From Caryophanales bacterium (GTDB lineage: Bacteria; Bacillota_I; Bacilli_A; RFN20; CAG-288): a stretch of 33,153 nucleotides of DNA. Positions 1-8,212 of this stretch are shown here, piece by piece. The position numbers and the translations under genes are program-made. Each line of letters starts with the position of its first letter. Within the stretch, counting starts at the first letter, position 1. The notes under the pieces are model-generated. The model saw only the letters and a list, made by a program, of their open reading frames with translations, was not told the DNA's origin and made no database searches. The DNA is taken from assembly GCA_021621525.1 (NCBI GenBank), contig JAJVUU010000017.1, forward strand, positions 1 through 33,153, read 5' to 3'.

Positions 1-43
1 CTATTCAAAGGGGCTTTCCTGCAGTGACGTCAAGGAGGTCCTG

Positions 44-103
44 ATGGAGACATGCAACATAAATACAACGAAAAAAATTACGTTGTATTTATGTTGCTTT
101 TAA
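44..103 (+). other. possible 19-codon leader ORF
   Basis: A strong Shine-Dalgarno match (AAGGAGG, 32-38) lies 5 nt before an ATG at 44. The reading frame runs 19 codons to TAA at 101-103 and passes through the whole inverted repeat at 54-97. It could be a leader peptide whose translation affects the hairpin, or chance, since the upstream gene lies outside the window. No recognisable product. Confidence 0.15.
54..97. repeat. 17-bp perfect inverted repeat upstream of the AlbA-domain gene
   Basis: The arms at 54-70 and 81-97 are perfectly complementary over 17 bp and are separated by the 10-nt A-rich sequence 71-80. The right arm overlaps the presumed -35 box of the next gene. This fits an operator for an autoregulator. 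A terminator for an upstream gene is the alternative, because four T residues follow at 98-101, but the stem is AT-rich. Confidence 0.6.
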
Positions 104-111
104 CCTATATT
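83..111 (+). promoter_or_regulatory. predicted promoter of the AlbA-domain gene
   Basis: TTGTAT at 83-88 and TATATT at 106-111 are separated by exactly 17 bp, a good sigma-A-type pair. The -35 box lies inside the right arm of the inverted repeat 54-97. A start near 118 would place the AGGAGG ribosome site (118-123) at the very 5' end of the mRNA, which is tight, so the call is tentative. Confidence 0.4.
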
Positions 112-134
112 AATTGCAGGAGGCATTGCATTTT

Positions 135-1382
135 ATGAAAGAAACAAGATTCTTAGAATTTCAATCAGATATTTCGAATTCGTTTCTAAAGACAGTCAGC
201 GCATATTCTAATATCGGCACCGGAATGATTCGTTTTGGCTACGATGACGATGGTCTCATCTGTGGATTAAATGGGGATTTGAGACAGATTTGCCTAGATT
301 TGGAAAATAAAATCAATGATTCCATACGCCCTAAACCGAATTATCGGTTTGAATGCAATTTTAGTAACAATACAATCGATCTGTTGGTATATGAGGGAAT
401 GTTTAAACCATATTTGTATAAAGCAAAAGCCTATAAGAGAAACGATTCCGCAACGATAGAAATGGATTCTTTGGAACTTCAAAGAACGATTCTTGAGGGA
501 CAAAATCTATCGTTCGAGCAGATGGATGTCGAAGGTGAATTGAGTTTCAAGTCGCTTGAAAAGAAAATGAGTGATATTTTGAAAATCAACGCAAATCATG
601 ACGTTCTCAAAACGCTTGGATTGATCAATGATAATGGAAAATTTAATAAAGCGGCGTTGATTGTATCGGATGATAATACTTTGGCGGGAATTGACATTGT
701 CAGATTTGGAGACGACATCAATCAGATAAAGGATAGAATCATCATCAGTCATGCCTCTATATTCGATATGTTTGATGCTGCATATGATATGTATGAAAAG
801 TATTATGTCTATGAAGAGGTTGATGGTCCGAACCGAAAAGTGGTGAATGTCATTCCCGAAAATGCCTTTAGAGAAGCATTGGCCAATGCTTTGGTGCATA
901 GGGCATGGGATGATGTTCCCAATGTGAGAATATCGATGTATGAAGACAGGATAGAAATTGTCTCCCCTGGCGGATTGCTTCACTCTATCAGTGAAGAGGA
1001 ATATTTGAATGGACAAGTCTCAAAGCCAAGAAATCCGATTATTGCAAATATCTTCTTCAGGCTCAGATACATCGAAATGTTTGGAACTGGGATTTTGCGC
1101 ATAAAACAAATTTATCAGAATGCTGCTTTCAAGCCTGATTTTAAAATATTCGAGAACAGCATATCGGTTGTTCTGCCCTCGTTTTCCTTAAAACCAAAGA
1201 TGACTTTGGACGAGAAGAAAGTCATTGATTATTTGACAAGCGGATTTCAAGCTTCTAGCAATGACTTGGTGAATGTAACTGGATTTTCTAAGGATAAGGT
1301 ATTGCGATTGCTTAAATCTCTGTGTAATAAAGGATATGTCAAGGTTTCTGGTGTCGGCAAATCTACGAAATATAGCGCGTAG
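135..1382 (+). CDS. AlbA_2/Schlafen-type ATP-binding protein with C-terminal winged helix
   Basis: A 415-residue protein. The start is placed at the ATG at 135, 11 nt after AGGAGG (118-123), rather than at a TTG at 114. Residues about 1-115 resemble the AlbA_2 (Schlafen-like, COG2865) nucleic-acid-binding domain. Residues about 240-345 carry the usual GHKL-like ATP-binding half of this family, including NAFREALANALVHR, the segment IEIVSPGGL and a later MFGTGI. The last 55 or so residues form a winged helix (KVIDYL, then KDKVLRLLKSLCNKGYV). Family members are usually annotated as putative transcriptional regulators or RecG-like ATP-binding proteins, and their biochemical role is poorly defined. 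The inverted repeat overlapping the promoter suggests autoregulation (inference). The gene stands alone, with 187 nt before mnmE. Confidence 0.75.
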   Translation: MKETRFLEFQSDISNSFLKTVSAYSNIGTGMIRFGYDDDGLICGLNGDLRQICLDLENKINDSIRPKPNYRFECNFSNNTIDLLVYEGMFKPYLYKAKAYKRNDSATIEMDSLELQRTILEGQNLSFEQMDVEGELSFKSLEKKMSDILKINANHDVLKTLGLINDNGKFNKAALIVSDDNTLAGIDIVRFGDDINQIKDRIIISHASIFDMFDAAYDMYEKYYVYEEVDGPNRKVVNVIPENAFREALANALVHRAWDDVPNVRISMYEDRIEIVSPGGLLHSISEEEYLNGQVSKPRNPIIANIFFRLRYIEMFGTGILRIKQIYQNAAFKPDFKIFENSISVVLPSFSLKPKMTLDEKKVIDYLTSGFQASSNDLVNVTGFSKDKVLRLLKSLCNKGYVKVSGVGKSTKYSA

Positions 1383-1557
1383 AAATCAGTATCCTATCGT
1401 TTTGCAATAAAACATATTTCGGTAGGTTTATGCAATGCATTATCTGGTTCTGAAAGTGAACTGAAAAGGGCATGGTTGGTTTGAAGCTAAAATTTGATTC
1501 TTGAGGTCACTATCAAAACTTTAATTTTTTTATAGCATAGCAAGTTAAAAAATTAGG

Positions 1558-1563
1558 TATAAT
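1558..1563 (+). promoter_or_regulatory. TATAAT -10 box of the mnmE operon; leaderless start
   Basis: A perfect TATAAT at 1558-1563 lies only 6 nt before the mnmE ATG at 1570, so transcription would be expected to begin at or next to the start codon. No Shine-Dalgarno sequence lies between them and no convincing -35 box is visible. The rest of the gap 1383-1557 shows no gene; I see only weak AT-rich dyads near 1410-1435. Confidence 0.55.
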
Positions 1564-1569
1564 GTGACT

Positions 1570-2928
1570 ATGCTTGTTTTTGATACCATCTGTGCTTTGG
1601 CGACTCCACCGTTCAAGGCTGCATTAGCGACAATAAGACTATCCGGAAGCAAATCCCTGGAAATCCTTTCCCATATCATCAAAAAAGACGTCCGTTCCCT
1701 GGTTCCTAACCAGACTTATTTTGTGAAGCTCTATAAAGACAAAGACAATCCGAAAGAGATGATTGATGAAGCAGTCATCACCTTTTACAAAGGACCAAGA
1801 TCCTATACAGGCTTCGACAGTGTCGACTTTTCAACCCACGGAAGCATGATTGTCGTCGAAGAACTTCTGGATACTCTGGTGGCTTATGGTGCAAGAAGAG
1901 CTGAAAAAGGAGAATTCTCTGCCCAGGCATATTTCAATGGAAAGATGGACCTTCTCAAGGCAGAAGGCATCAACGACCTCATCAATGCCACCAGCAGGCG
2001 TGCCAAGGTTCTTGCCACGCAGACGCTCAGCGGCAAGAACACTTCCATCATGATCGATTTGAAAAACACGCTTCTGGAATACCTTTCCAGACTGGAATAC
2101 TTCGTCGAAAACACTTACGACGAAGATCAGATGGATGACTATTCTCCGGAATTAGATGACATCGCCTCTCTTCTTGAAAAAGATGTCAATTCATTAAACG
2201 ATACGATCGAACGTACAAAATCATGCAATAGGCAATATGAAGGCTTCCATATCGTCATCGCCGGTGAACCGAATGTGGGCAAATCCACCCTTCTCAACGC
2301 CCTGTTGAAGGAAGACAAGGCCATCGTATCACCGATTCCAGGAACGACAAGGGATGTCGTCGAAGGGGAAAAGGAAATCGATGGCATGCTCTTCCGTTTC
2401 AAAGATACGGCAGGACTCAGAAAGACAGAGGATTATGTCGAAAATCTCGGCATTGAAAAATCCTACAAGACGATGAAGGAAGCCGACTTGATTCTTCTTG
2501 CCTCCGATTCCGGATTCAAGGATATCGAAGACAATGCCGAAGTCATGGATATCCTCAAAGAAAAGCCATTCATCAAGGTTGCCACCAAGAATGACATCAA
2601 CACTTCATTGGATGACTGCGACATTGCCATATGTTCATTGAAGGATGACCTGACCCCTTTGATTCATCTCATGCTGAAGAAGCTCAATCTCGAAAAGAAA
2701 GAAGAGGCCAGCTTCTTAGGAAAAAGGGAAGAGGAATATCTGGAAAAGATATCCATTCAGCTTCAGAAGACCATCACAGCCATAAGAGACACCCATCAGA
2801 TCGATATCATATCCGACACACTCCGCGTTGCCATATCAGACATCAACGACATGATGGGAAAGCAGGAAGGCCAGACGATGGAAGACATCTATCAGACTCT
2901 CTTCTCCAAATTCTGCCTTGGAAAATAA
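1570..2928 (+). CDS. mnmE: tRNA uridine-5-carboxymethylaminomethyl(34) synthesis GTPase MnmE
   Basis: A 452-residue cytosolic GTPase that, with MnmG, modifies the wobble uridine (U34) of certain tRNAs. The N-terminal folate-binding domain begins with FDTICALATPPF. The G domain shows G1 GEPNVGKST (232-240), GTTRD (258-262), DTAGLR (279-284) and the G4 motif TKND. The protein ends in FCLGK, carrying the conserved C-terminal cysteine of the FC-GK motif. The length is normal for the family. The ATG at 1570 is preferred over the GTG at 1564 because the family begins right at this point. The TATAAT box ends 6 nt upstream, implying a leaderless mRNA. It is the first gene of mnmE-tatD-rnmV-rsmA, and tatD starts 5 nt after its stop. 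Confidence 0.96.
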   Translation: MLVFDTICALATPPFKAALATIRLSGSKSLEILSHIIKKDVRSLVPNQTYFVKLYKDKDNPKEMIDEAVITFYKGPRSYTGFDSVDFSTHGSMIVVEELLDTLVAYGARRAEKGEFSAQAYFNGKMDLLKAEGINDLINATSRRAKVLATQTLSGKNTSIMIDLKNTLLEYLSRLEYFVENTYDEDQMDDYSPELDDIASLLEKDVNSLNDTIERTKSCNRQYEGFHIVIAGEPNVGKSTLLNALLKEDKAIVSPIPGTTRDVVEGEKEIDGMLFRFKDTAGLRKTEDYVENLGIEKSYKTMKEADLILLASDSGFKDIEDNAEVMDILKEKPFIKVATKNDINTSLDDCDIAICSLKDDLTPLIHLMLKKLNLEKKEEASFLGKREEEYLEKISIQLQKTITAIRDTHQIDIISDTLRVAISDINDMMGKQEGQTMEDIYQTLFSKFCLGK

Positions 2929-2933
2929 ATAAC

Positions 2934-3716
2934 ATGAAAATCATTGATACCCACACCCATTACAATGACGATGCCCTCTTTTCGATTGCCGACGAGGCTA
3001 TCAAAAGAGCGAAAGCTGTCGGCGTCGAAAGAATCTACAACACCGGTGACAGCCTTGAATCCTTTGATAGGATTCTAAGACTTCAGGAAAGCCATCCCGG
3101 TTTTTGCTTTTCCGTCCTTGGAATCCATCCGGAATTTGCATCCAGGGATGAAGACTATTTCAAAGAAAGCTATGATTTCATCACAAGAGAAAAAGAACAT
3201 ATTTCTGCTATCGGTGAAATCGGTCTGGACTACCATTACAGCAAGGAACCTGAATATATCCAGAAGCAGAAGGATAGGTTCCGTCAGCAGGTTCGTCTTG
3301 CCAAAAGCCTTTCTCTTCCCATCGTCATCCATTCCAGGGATGCTGATTTCGATACCCTTGGAATCATCAAAGAAGAGCTTCCTGCCAAGATTGACCTGCA
3401 CTGTTTTTCAGGAAGCCTTGAAATCCTGAGAGAATACCTGAAGCTCCCCATCTCCTTCCATATCGGTATCGGAGGCGTCTGTACCTTCAAGAATGCAAGG
3501 GTCATCAAGGAAGTCATCCAATATGCACCAGAGAGCATCCTCCTTACGGAAACGGATGCTCCATATCTTGCGCCTACTCCACACAGAGGCGAAAGAAACG
3601 AATCCTGTTATCTTCCGCTTGTCATCTCCGAGATTGCTTCCTTGAAGGCTGCTTCCGAAGAAGAGATGGCTGACATCCTTTATCACAATGCACTGGAGTT
3701 CTACGATGGAAAATAA
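2934..3716 (+). CDS. tatD: TatD-family metal-dependent hydrolase (DNase)
   Basis: A 260-residue TIM-barrel metallohydrolase. Metal ligands typical of TatD are visible: DTHTHY near the N-terminus (H7, H9), the glutamate in GEIGLDY (E95), the histidine of VIHSRD (H133), DLHCFSG, and the aspartate in TETDAPYLAP. Family members act as 3'-5' exonucleases or deoxyribonucleases, and YabD-type proteins commonly sit beside rnmV and rsmA in Bacillota, exactly as here. The gene follows mnmE by 5 nt, and its last codons overlap the start of rnmV by 11 nt, which suggests translational coupling. The exact physiological substrate is not evident. Confidence 0.93.
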   Translation: MKIIDTHTHYNDDALFSIADEAIKRAKAVGVERIYNTGDSLESFDRILRLQESHPGFCFSVLGIHPEFASRDEDYFKESYDFITREKEHISAIGEIGLDYHYSKEPEYIQKQKDRFRQQVRLAKSLSLPIVIHSRDADFDTLGIIKEELPAKIDLHCFSGSLEILREYLKLPISFHIGIGGVCTFKNARVIKEVIQYAPESILLTETDAPYLAPTPHRGERNESCYLPLVISEIASLKAASEEEMADILYHNALEFYDGK

Positions 3717-4233
3717 AAAATATCTCTACGTCGTCGAAGGAAACTCCGATGAAGACAGGTTGAAGAAGCTTCATGTCACCTATATCATCAAGACAGGCGG
3801 AAAATTCATCCGTCCTGACATCCTTCTTTTTCTGAAGGAAGTCGTAAAAAAAAGAGACATCATCCTTCTTACCGATCCGGATGGTCCTGGAAAAGAAATA
3901 GCAAATCATGTCCAAAGCAGGGTAGGAACTTGCATTCTGTTGAAAGCAGAAAAGAAGAAAGCCATCTATCACGGCAAGGTCGGTATTGCCGAAATGAAGC
4001 TGACGGATATCGAAGAGCTCATCCATCCGTATCTAAAGAAGGACAAGGAAATAAGCGAAAATATCCTCACCAACATCGACATGGTCGATCTTGGACTTGT
4101 CGGAGACAAACAGAAAAGAATGAAGCTGATTGAAAAATATCACATTCCCTATACCTCATCCAAAAATGTGCTGGACTGTCTGAATATGCTGGCCATAAGC
4201 AGGGATGAACTGGAAAAGGAGCTTACAGAATGA
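3706..4233 (+). CDS. rnmV: ribonuclease M5 (5S rRNA maturation)
   Basis: A 175-residue Toprim-domain nuclease that trims both ends of the 5S rRNA precursor, in complex with ribosomal protein uL18 in Bacillota. The Toprim glutamate lies in YVVEG near the N-terminus, and the metal-binding LTDPDGPG motif lies near the middle, followed by a glycine-containing segment (HGKVGIAE). The ATG at 3706 lies inside the tatD gene (11-nt overlap). An in-frame upstream start at 3688 would add six residues not expected in the family. The end overlaps rsmA by four bases (ATGA type). The length is typical. Confidence 0.92.
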   Translation: MENKKYLYVVEGNSDEDRLKKLHVTYIIKTGGKFIRPDILLFLKEVVKKRDIILLTDPDGPGKEIANHVQSRVGTCILLKAEKKKAIYHGKVGIAEMKLTDIEELIHPYLKKDKEISENILTNIDMVDLGLVGDKQKRMKLIEKYHIPYTSSKNVLDCLNMLAISRDELEKELTE

Positions 4234-5042
4234 CAGAACTCGAAAGAATTCAAAACCTATTGAAGGAATATGGCCTCTATGCAAAGAAATCATTCGGCCA
4301 GAACTTCCTCATCAATGAAGGAATCATCAGAAGAATCGTCAACGGAATGAGTGTCGATTCCTTTGATTCCGTCATCGAAATCGGACCTGGACTCGGATCC
4401 CTGACATTGCCATTGAGCAAGAAAGCAAAGAAACTCATCGCCGTCGATGCCGACAGGGACATGGTCATGGTGCTGAAAGAAATCTTCAAAGAGGCAAAGA
4501 ACGTCGAAATCGTACAATCAGACTTTTTGAGATTCGATCCGGATTCCTGTTCCGAAACGGAGCACAGGCTTCTCATCGGAAATCTTCCTTACAACATCAC
4601 ATCGGAACTTCTGGAATACATGCTTGAAAAAGGCTTCAGAAGTGCAGGCATGATGGTTCAGAAGGAAGTAGCCGACAAACTATCCTATGTTCCGAAGAAA
4701 AAGGAAAACTGCCCATTGGGTGCCTTCATAAAGATGACAGGAGAACTTACGCTCATCAGCGATGTCGATTCCTCTTCCTTCCATCCTGCACCAAAAGTGC
4801 AGTCTGCCTTCATCCGTATAGACCAGAAACAGAAGATCGACTTTTCCCTGTATCCGATACTGAAGGCTCTCTTCAAAGACCCTAACAAGACCATGGCAAA
4901 CTGCCTGAAGCAGACTCCCTGCTATCAGAACGCCCTGGCATACTTCAAGGATAGCCAGGACGATCGTCTCTCCTATAGGGCAAGACAGCTTGAAGCAGAC
5001 GAGCTCTATAGCATCCTAAAAACCATCCAAGAGCACCTCTAG
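4230..5042 (+). CDS. rsmA: 16S rRNA (adenine(1518)-N(6)/adenine(1519)-N(6))-dimethyltransferase RsmA/KsgA
   Basis: A 270-residue SAM-dependent methyltransferase that dimethylates two adjacent adenosines in helix 45 of 16S rRNA late in small-subunit assembly. The family start KKSFGQNFL, SAM motif I EIGPGLGSLT (50-59), VDADRDM (motif II region) and the catalytic NLPYN motif (118-122) are all present. The C-terminal helical domain ends near SYRARQLEADEL. It overlaps rnmV by four bases and is the last gene of the housekeeping operon. About 80 nt follow before the next gene. No macrolide-resistance context is present, so this is the housekeeping enzyme and not an Erm methylase. Confidence 0.96.
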   Translation: MTELERIQNLLKEYGLYAKKSFGQNFLINEGIIRRIVNGMSVDSFDSVIEIGPGLGSLTLPLSKKAKKLIAVDADRDMVMVLKEIFKEAKNVEIVQSDFLRFDPDSCSETEHRLLIGNLPYNITSELLEYMLEKGFRSAGMMVQKEVADKLSYVPKKKENCPLGAFIKMTGELTLISDVDSSSFHPAPKVQSAFIRIDQKQKIDFSLYPILKALFKDPNKTMANCLKQTPCYQNALAYFKDSQDDRLSYRARQLEADELYSILKTIQEHL

Positions 5043-5049
5043 GGAACAC

Positions 5050-5078
5050 TTTTACCTCCTTTTCAATCATGGTATGAT
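5050..5078 (+). promoter_or_regulatory. predicted promoter of the M6 metalloprotease gene
   Basis: A -10 box TATGAT (5073-5078) lies 17 bp after the weak -35-like TTTTAC (5050-5055). A transcript from here would start near 5085, leaving a leader of about 40 nt ahead of the strong ribosome site at 5110-5117. Confidence 0.4.
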
Positions 5079-5117
5079 ACTTCAACAACATCATTTCCAT
5101 GTATATGAAAAGGAGGT
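5054..5117 (+). promoter_or_regulatory. 12-bp dyad able to mask the metalloprotease ribosome site
   Basis: The sequence 5054-5065 is perfectly complementary to 5106-5117, and the second arm contains the AGGAGG ribosome-binding sequence of the following gene. Read-through mRNA from rsmA could fold and hide the ribosome site, while mRNA started at the local promoter would lack the upstream arm. The loop is long (40 nt), so the fold is uncertain. Confidence 0.35.
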
Positions 5118-5124
5118 TTTCTTT

Positions 5125-7371
5125 ATGAAAAGACAATTATTTCTTCTTTTGCTGACTCCCTGCCTCTTTCTTTCCTCATGCAACAGGTTCAACAACGAAA
5201 ACAATGATAGCAGTTCATATGAATCCTCTTTTATCAATCAACAAAATAAGCTTCATATTTCAAAACTTCCTGATAAAACAACTTATTTTACCTATGATAA
5301 CATAGATTTTGAAGGCCTTGAAGTCAGCCAAGATACCTACATCGATGGAAAGAGTGTAGAATCCTCACTCATCACGGATTACACCCTGAAAGATGATGAA
5401 GGAACCGCAATCGATGAAGACTACACCATCCCTTATAACGAAACAACTTCAATGACTATCCATGTCACAAAAGAAGGATGTGAGGAAACCACCTTTGAAA
5501 TATCCGTGAATCAAGTTACCGCTTTCAGGCAATCCTTGAGCATCAAGACAGATGCCAAGAAATCATACATGCCGGGAGAGACCTTTTCCGAAGATGGTTT
5601 GGAAGTCGAACTGACGACATCCTATAAGACGACAAAAAGAGTCACCAAAAGAAAGATTGTCTCGGACTATCAGCTGACGTTGAGCAAAGAAAACGAAGAC
5701 TTAGGAGATCCTACCGGATATGTCTTCAAAAACATAGGTTCCTATACCATCACCATCTCCTATGAAGGCGAAGAAAACGAACTGAAGACCACTTACTCCC
5801 TCACCGTGACAGACAAAGACAAGATCAGCCATCTGGTCAACCTTGAAGGATATGGTAAGGATACTTCCATCGACTTCAAGGAAGACAGCAAAAAGATGGC
5901 CGTCACCTTCAAGAACGATGAAAAGAGCAGCGATGAATCCGATAAAGGATACTATGGAGCAGATGAAGTCGAAAACGCCTACAACATCAGCAGCTATGCC
6001 AAAAGAAACGTCTATAGCTGGCATTATACGCCATCCTTGGGAGAGGTTCCCCTTCTTGTCATTCCTGTCATCACACCCGGTGATGAAGCCAAGGCAACAA
6101 AAGACAATCTCAATCTGATAGAAAAGGCATTCTATGGCAACGCCTCCGATCTTGATTTTGAATCTCTTCGTTCCTACTATTATCAGGCTTCCTATGGACA
6201 ATTGGATTTCAAAGGAGGAGTCACCGACTACTTCAACCCGGCAGAAGTCGACTCAACCTATAGTTCTATTTCCAAATACAATGCAAATACCATCGCCAAG
6301 CTTCCTCAGCTTGCCTTGGACTGGGCCGTAAATGAATATGGCATCGATCCTAAGGACTATGACTCTGACAAGGACGGATGCGTAGACGGCATTTGGTTGG
6401 TCTACCTCCATGACTATGACATGAGGGATACGAATACCTTCTGGGCATATACAAGCTCGACAGGTACCATCGGAAGCATAGACAAGCCCGTCTGCAACAC
6501 CTATGCCTGGGCAAGTCTCTCCTTCATCGACGGTTCCTTTGCCACCAGGATGGGAGACGATGAAAACAAGGATGTAGATGCCCATGTCGTCATTCATGAG
6601 ACAGGGCACATGCTTGGACTTGATGATTACTACAGCAGTAGCGGAACTTCGTACAATCCGCTTGGAAACATCGATATGATGAGCAAGAACCTCGGAGACC
6701 AGAATCCGTTTTCCAAGCTCCTTCTCGGCTGGATCACTCCCACCATCGTCTATGGAGATGCCACGATATCCATGTCTTCAAGCCAAAGCAAGGATTCCGT
6801 CTTCATCATCCCCTATGATGACAAGACGTTCAAAAAGAACAAGGAAGGAAAAATCCTCTTCAATGCCTTCGACGAGTATCTTGTTCTGGATTACTACACA
6901 CCAAACAATCTGAATGCCAAGGATTATCTCTCCTACAGCGCCAAACATATCGACAAGGAAGGAGCAAGGCTCTATCATGTCGATAACAGACTTTTCAAAT
7001 ATACGCAGTCCAAGGTAAATTACACCATCACATCCTATTCAGATGCCGGTGCTCCGTTTGTTTCATCAACCGGCGACACTCTCGTCAATCTTATCTCCAA
7101 CACGGAGACGGGAAGCATGGCAGAATCCGGATTGCTCAATGGTGATACAAGCTATGATGCCTGTGACAAAATCAGAATGATATCCGCTGATGGAAGATAT
7201 CTCTCTGATAATGACAATGCCGATGGCAGTTCCTTGTTTGCCGTCGGAAACTCCTTTGATATCGCTTCTTATTCCAACCAGTTCAATACAAAGCTTAAAA
7301 AAGAGAATACTACCTATTTCAATAATACAGAATCATTCCATACGACTTTCAAGATAGACAGCATTGCTTAA
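5125..7371 (+). CDS. M6-family metalloprotease lipoprotein with Ig-like domains
   Basis: A 748-residue secreted lipoprotein. The start is the ATG at 5125, after a strong AAAAGGAGG. A lipoprotein signal sequence with lipobox FLSSC puts the lipidated cysteine near residue 18. Two bacterial Ig-like (Big_3-type) domains span roughly 35-240; the second has KKSYMPGETFSEDGLEV. The catalytic region resembles M6 (immune inhibitor A-like) peptidases, with zinc motif HETGHMLGLDD (H491, E492, H495). An acidic calcium-site-like stretch (DYDSDKDGCVDG) lies upstream, around residues 412-423. It should act on extracellular or surface protein substrates. It is likely transcribed alone, from a promoter in the rsmA spacer. 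The substrate is unknown. Confidence 0.85.
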   Translation: MKRQLFLLLLTPCLFLSSCNRFNNENNDSSSYESSFINQQNKLHISKLPDKTTYFTYDNIDFEGLEVSQDTYIDGKSVESSLITDYTLKDDEGTAIDEDYTIPYNETTSMTIHVTKEGCEETTFEISVNQVTAFRQSLSIKTDAKKSYMPGETFSEDGLEVELTTSYKTTKRVTKRKIVSDYQLTLSKENEDLGDPTGYVFKNIGSYTITISYEGEENELKTTYSLTVTDKDKISHLVNLEGYGKDTSIDFKEDSKKMAVTFKNDEKSSDESDKGYYGADEVENAYNISSYAKRNVYSWHYTPSLGEVPLLVIPVITPGDEAKATKDNLNLIEKAFYGNASDLDFESLRSYYYQASYGQLDFKGGVTDYFNPAEVDSTYSSISKYNANTIAKLPQLALDWAVNEYGIDPKDYDSDKDGCVDGIWLVYLHDYDMRDTNTFWAYTSSTGTIGSIDKPVCNTYAWASLSFIDGSFATRMGDDENKDVDAHVVIHETGHMLGLDDYYSSSGTSYNPLGNIDMMSKNLGDQNPFSKLLLGWITPTIVYGDATISMSSSQSKDSVFIIPYDDKTFKKNKEGKILFNAFDEYLVLDYYTPNNLNAKDYLSYSAKHIDKEGARLYHVDNRLFKYTQSKVNYTITSYSDAGAPFVSSTGDTLVNLISNTETGSMAESGLLNGDTSYDACDKIRMISADGRYLSDNDNADGSSLFAVGNSFDIASYSNQFNTKLKKENTTYFNNTESFHTTFKIDSIA

Positions 7372-7390
7372 CAGAATACATCCATTGGCT

Positions 7391-7413
7391 AATCTAAACT
7401 AAGATTCTTTTTT
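7391..7413 (+). terminator. weak terminator-like hairpin after the metalloprotease gene
   Basis: A 5-bp AT-rich stem (7391-7395 with 7402-7406) is followed by six T residues (7408-7413), 20 nt after the metalloprotease stop and just at the end of the converging Lgt-family gene. The stem is weak, so this is tentative. Confidence 0.3.
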
Positions 7414-8212
7414 ATTCAGCCTTCTTCTCTTCGTTTGTCTGCACAGGATAATCAAAAACATGTAGCTTTTTGCTATGTATTATCAAAACAAGATATACGA
7501 TGCCACCGACAAAGAGAACAATAGCCCAGAACTGAGATGGCGTGATACCAGGAATGAAGTCACCGCGATGATCACCTCTCAGAAATTCAATCAAGAAACG
7601 GAAGACACCATAGGAGATGCAATAGATGGGAAGCGTAAGAAGAGACTTCTTCTTAAAGGCAAGTATCAGCAGAAGAGTAGCAAGCATCAATAAAAAGATA
7701 GCTTCGATAAGCTGTGTCGGATAAACCTTGACTCCAGGTGTCGTCCTGAATTCGATGCCCATCCAATAGAACGGAGAAGAAGGATCGATTGCTCTTCCAT
7801 AGCAGCATCCAGCCAAGGTACAGGCGATTCTTCCAAAGCAATGGGCAAGCGGAATCCCACCTCCGGCAATGCAGGTGATGGCAGCCATGGAATAGGGATA
7901 CTTCTTATGAAGAAAGAGTCTCTGACCGATAAGAAATGTCGATACACCTCCGACAAGACCACCAAAGAACGTCATTGCCCATGTCCATTTGTACGTGCTT
8001 GGATTTTCTATCAAGTCATAGACGTTCTGGAAAAGCACAGCAAAGATGAACCCTAAGGCAACCGAGGCGACAAAAAGAATCTCATAATCTGTCGCCATTC
8101 CTTTTTTGATGTTGTTCTTCCTGAAAAAGAGTTCCAGGAAAACCAGAGCAAGGATGACACCGATCAATACGACAATAGGATAGATATCGAACGTAAAACT
8201 ACTTGGTAGCAT
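7412..8212 (-). CDS. lgt: prolipoprotein diacylglyceryl transferase family protein (GCCYG variant)
   Basis: A 266-residue integral membrane protein with about seven helices. Lgt moves diacylglycerol from phosphatidylglycerol to the lipobox cysteine of prolipoproteins. The ATG at 8212 is chosen because AGGAG stands just before it and the family begins at this point. Family features are MTFFGGLVGG, then GRIACTLAGCCYGR, then FLIEFLRGDHRG near the C-terminus. The usual core GR-GNF-NGE-YG is replaced here by an AGCCYG type, seen in a subset of Bacillota Lgt-like proteins, so it may not be the main enzyme of the cell. It overlaps the upstream CPBP gene by 14 nt and is probably co-transcribed with it. 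The neighbouring lipoproteins are plausible clients. Confidence 0.82.
   Translation of the reverse strand: MLPSSFTFDIYPIVVLIGVILALVFLELFFRKNNIKKGMATDYEILFVASVALGFIFAVLFQNVYDLIENPSTYKWTWAMTFFGGLVGGVSTFLIGQRLFLHKKYPYSMAAITCIAGGGIPLAHCFGRIACTLAGCCYGRAIDPSSPFYWMGIEFRTTPGVKVYPTQLIEAIFLLMLATLLLILAFKKKSLLTLPIYCISYGVFRFLIEFLRGDHRGDFIPGITPSQFWAIVLFVGGIVYLVLIIHSKKLHVFDYPVQTNEEKKAE

Noticed and set aside
1564..1569. GTG start of mnmE
   Set aside because: MnmE proteins begin at the ATG at 1570; the GTG has no ribosome site and would fall before the expected transcript start.
3706..5042. Alternative genetic code with TGA as tryptophan (Mollicutes-like)
   Set aside because: TGA ends rnmV and other genes at expected lengths, and tryptophan is encoded by TGG.
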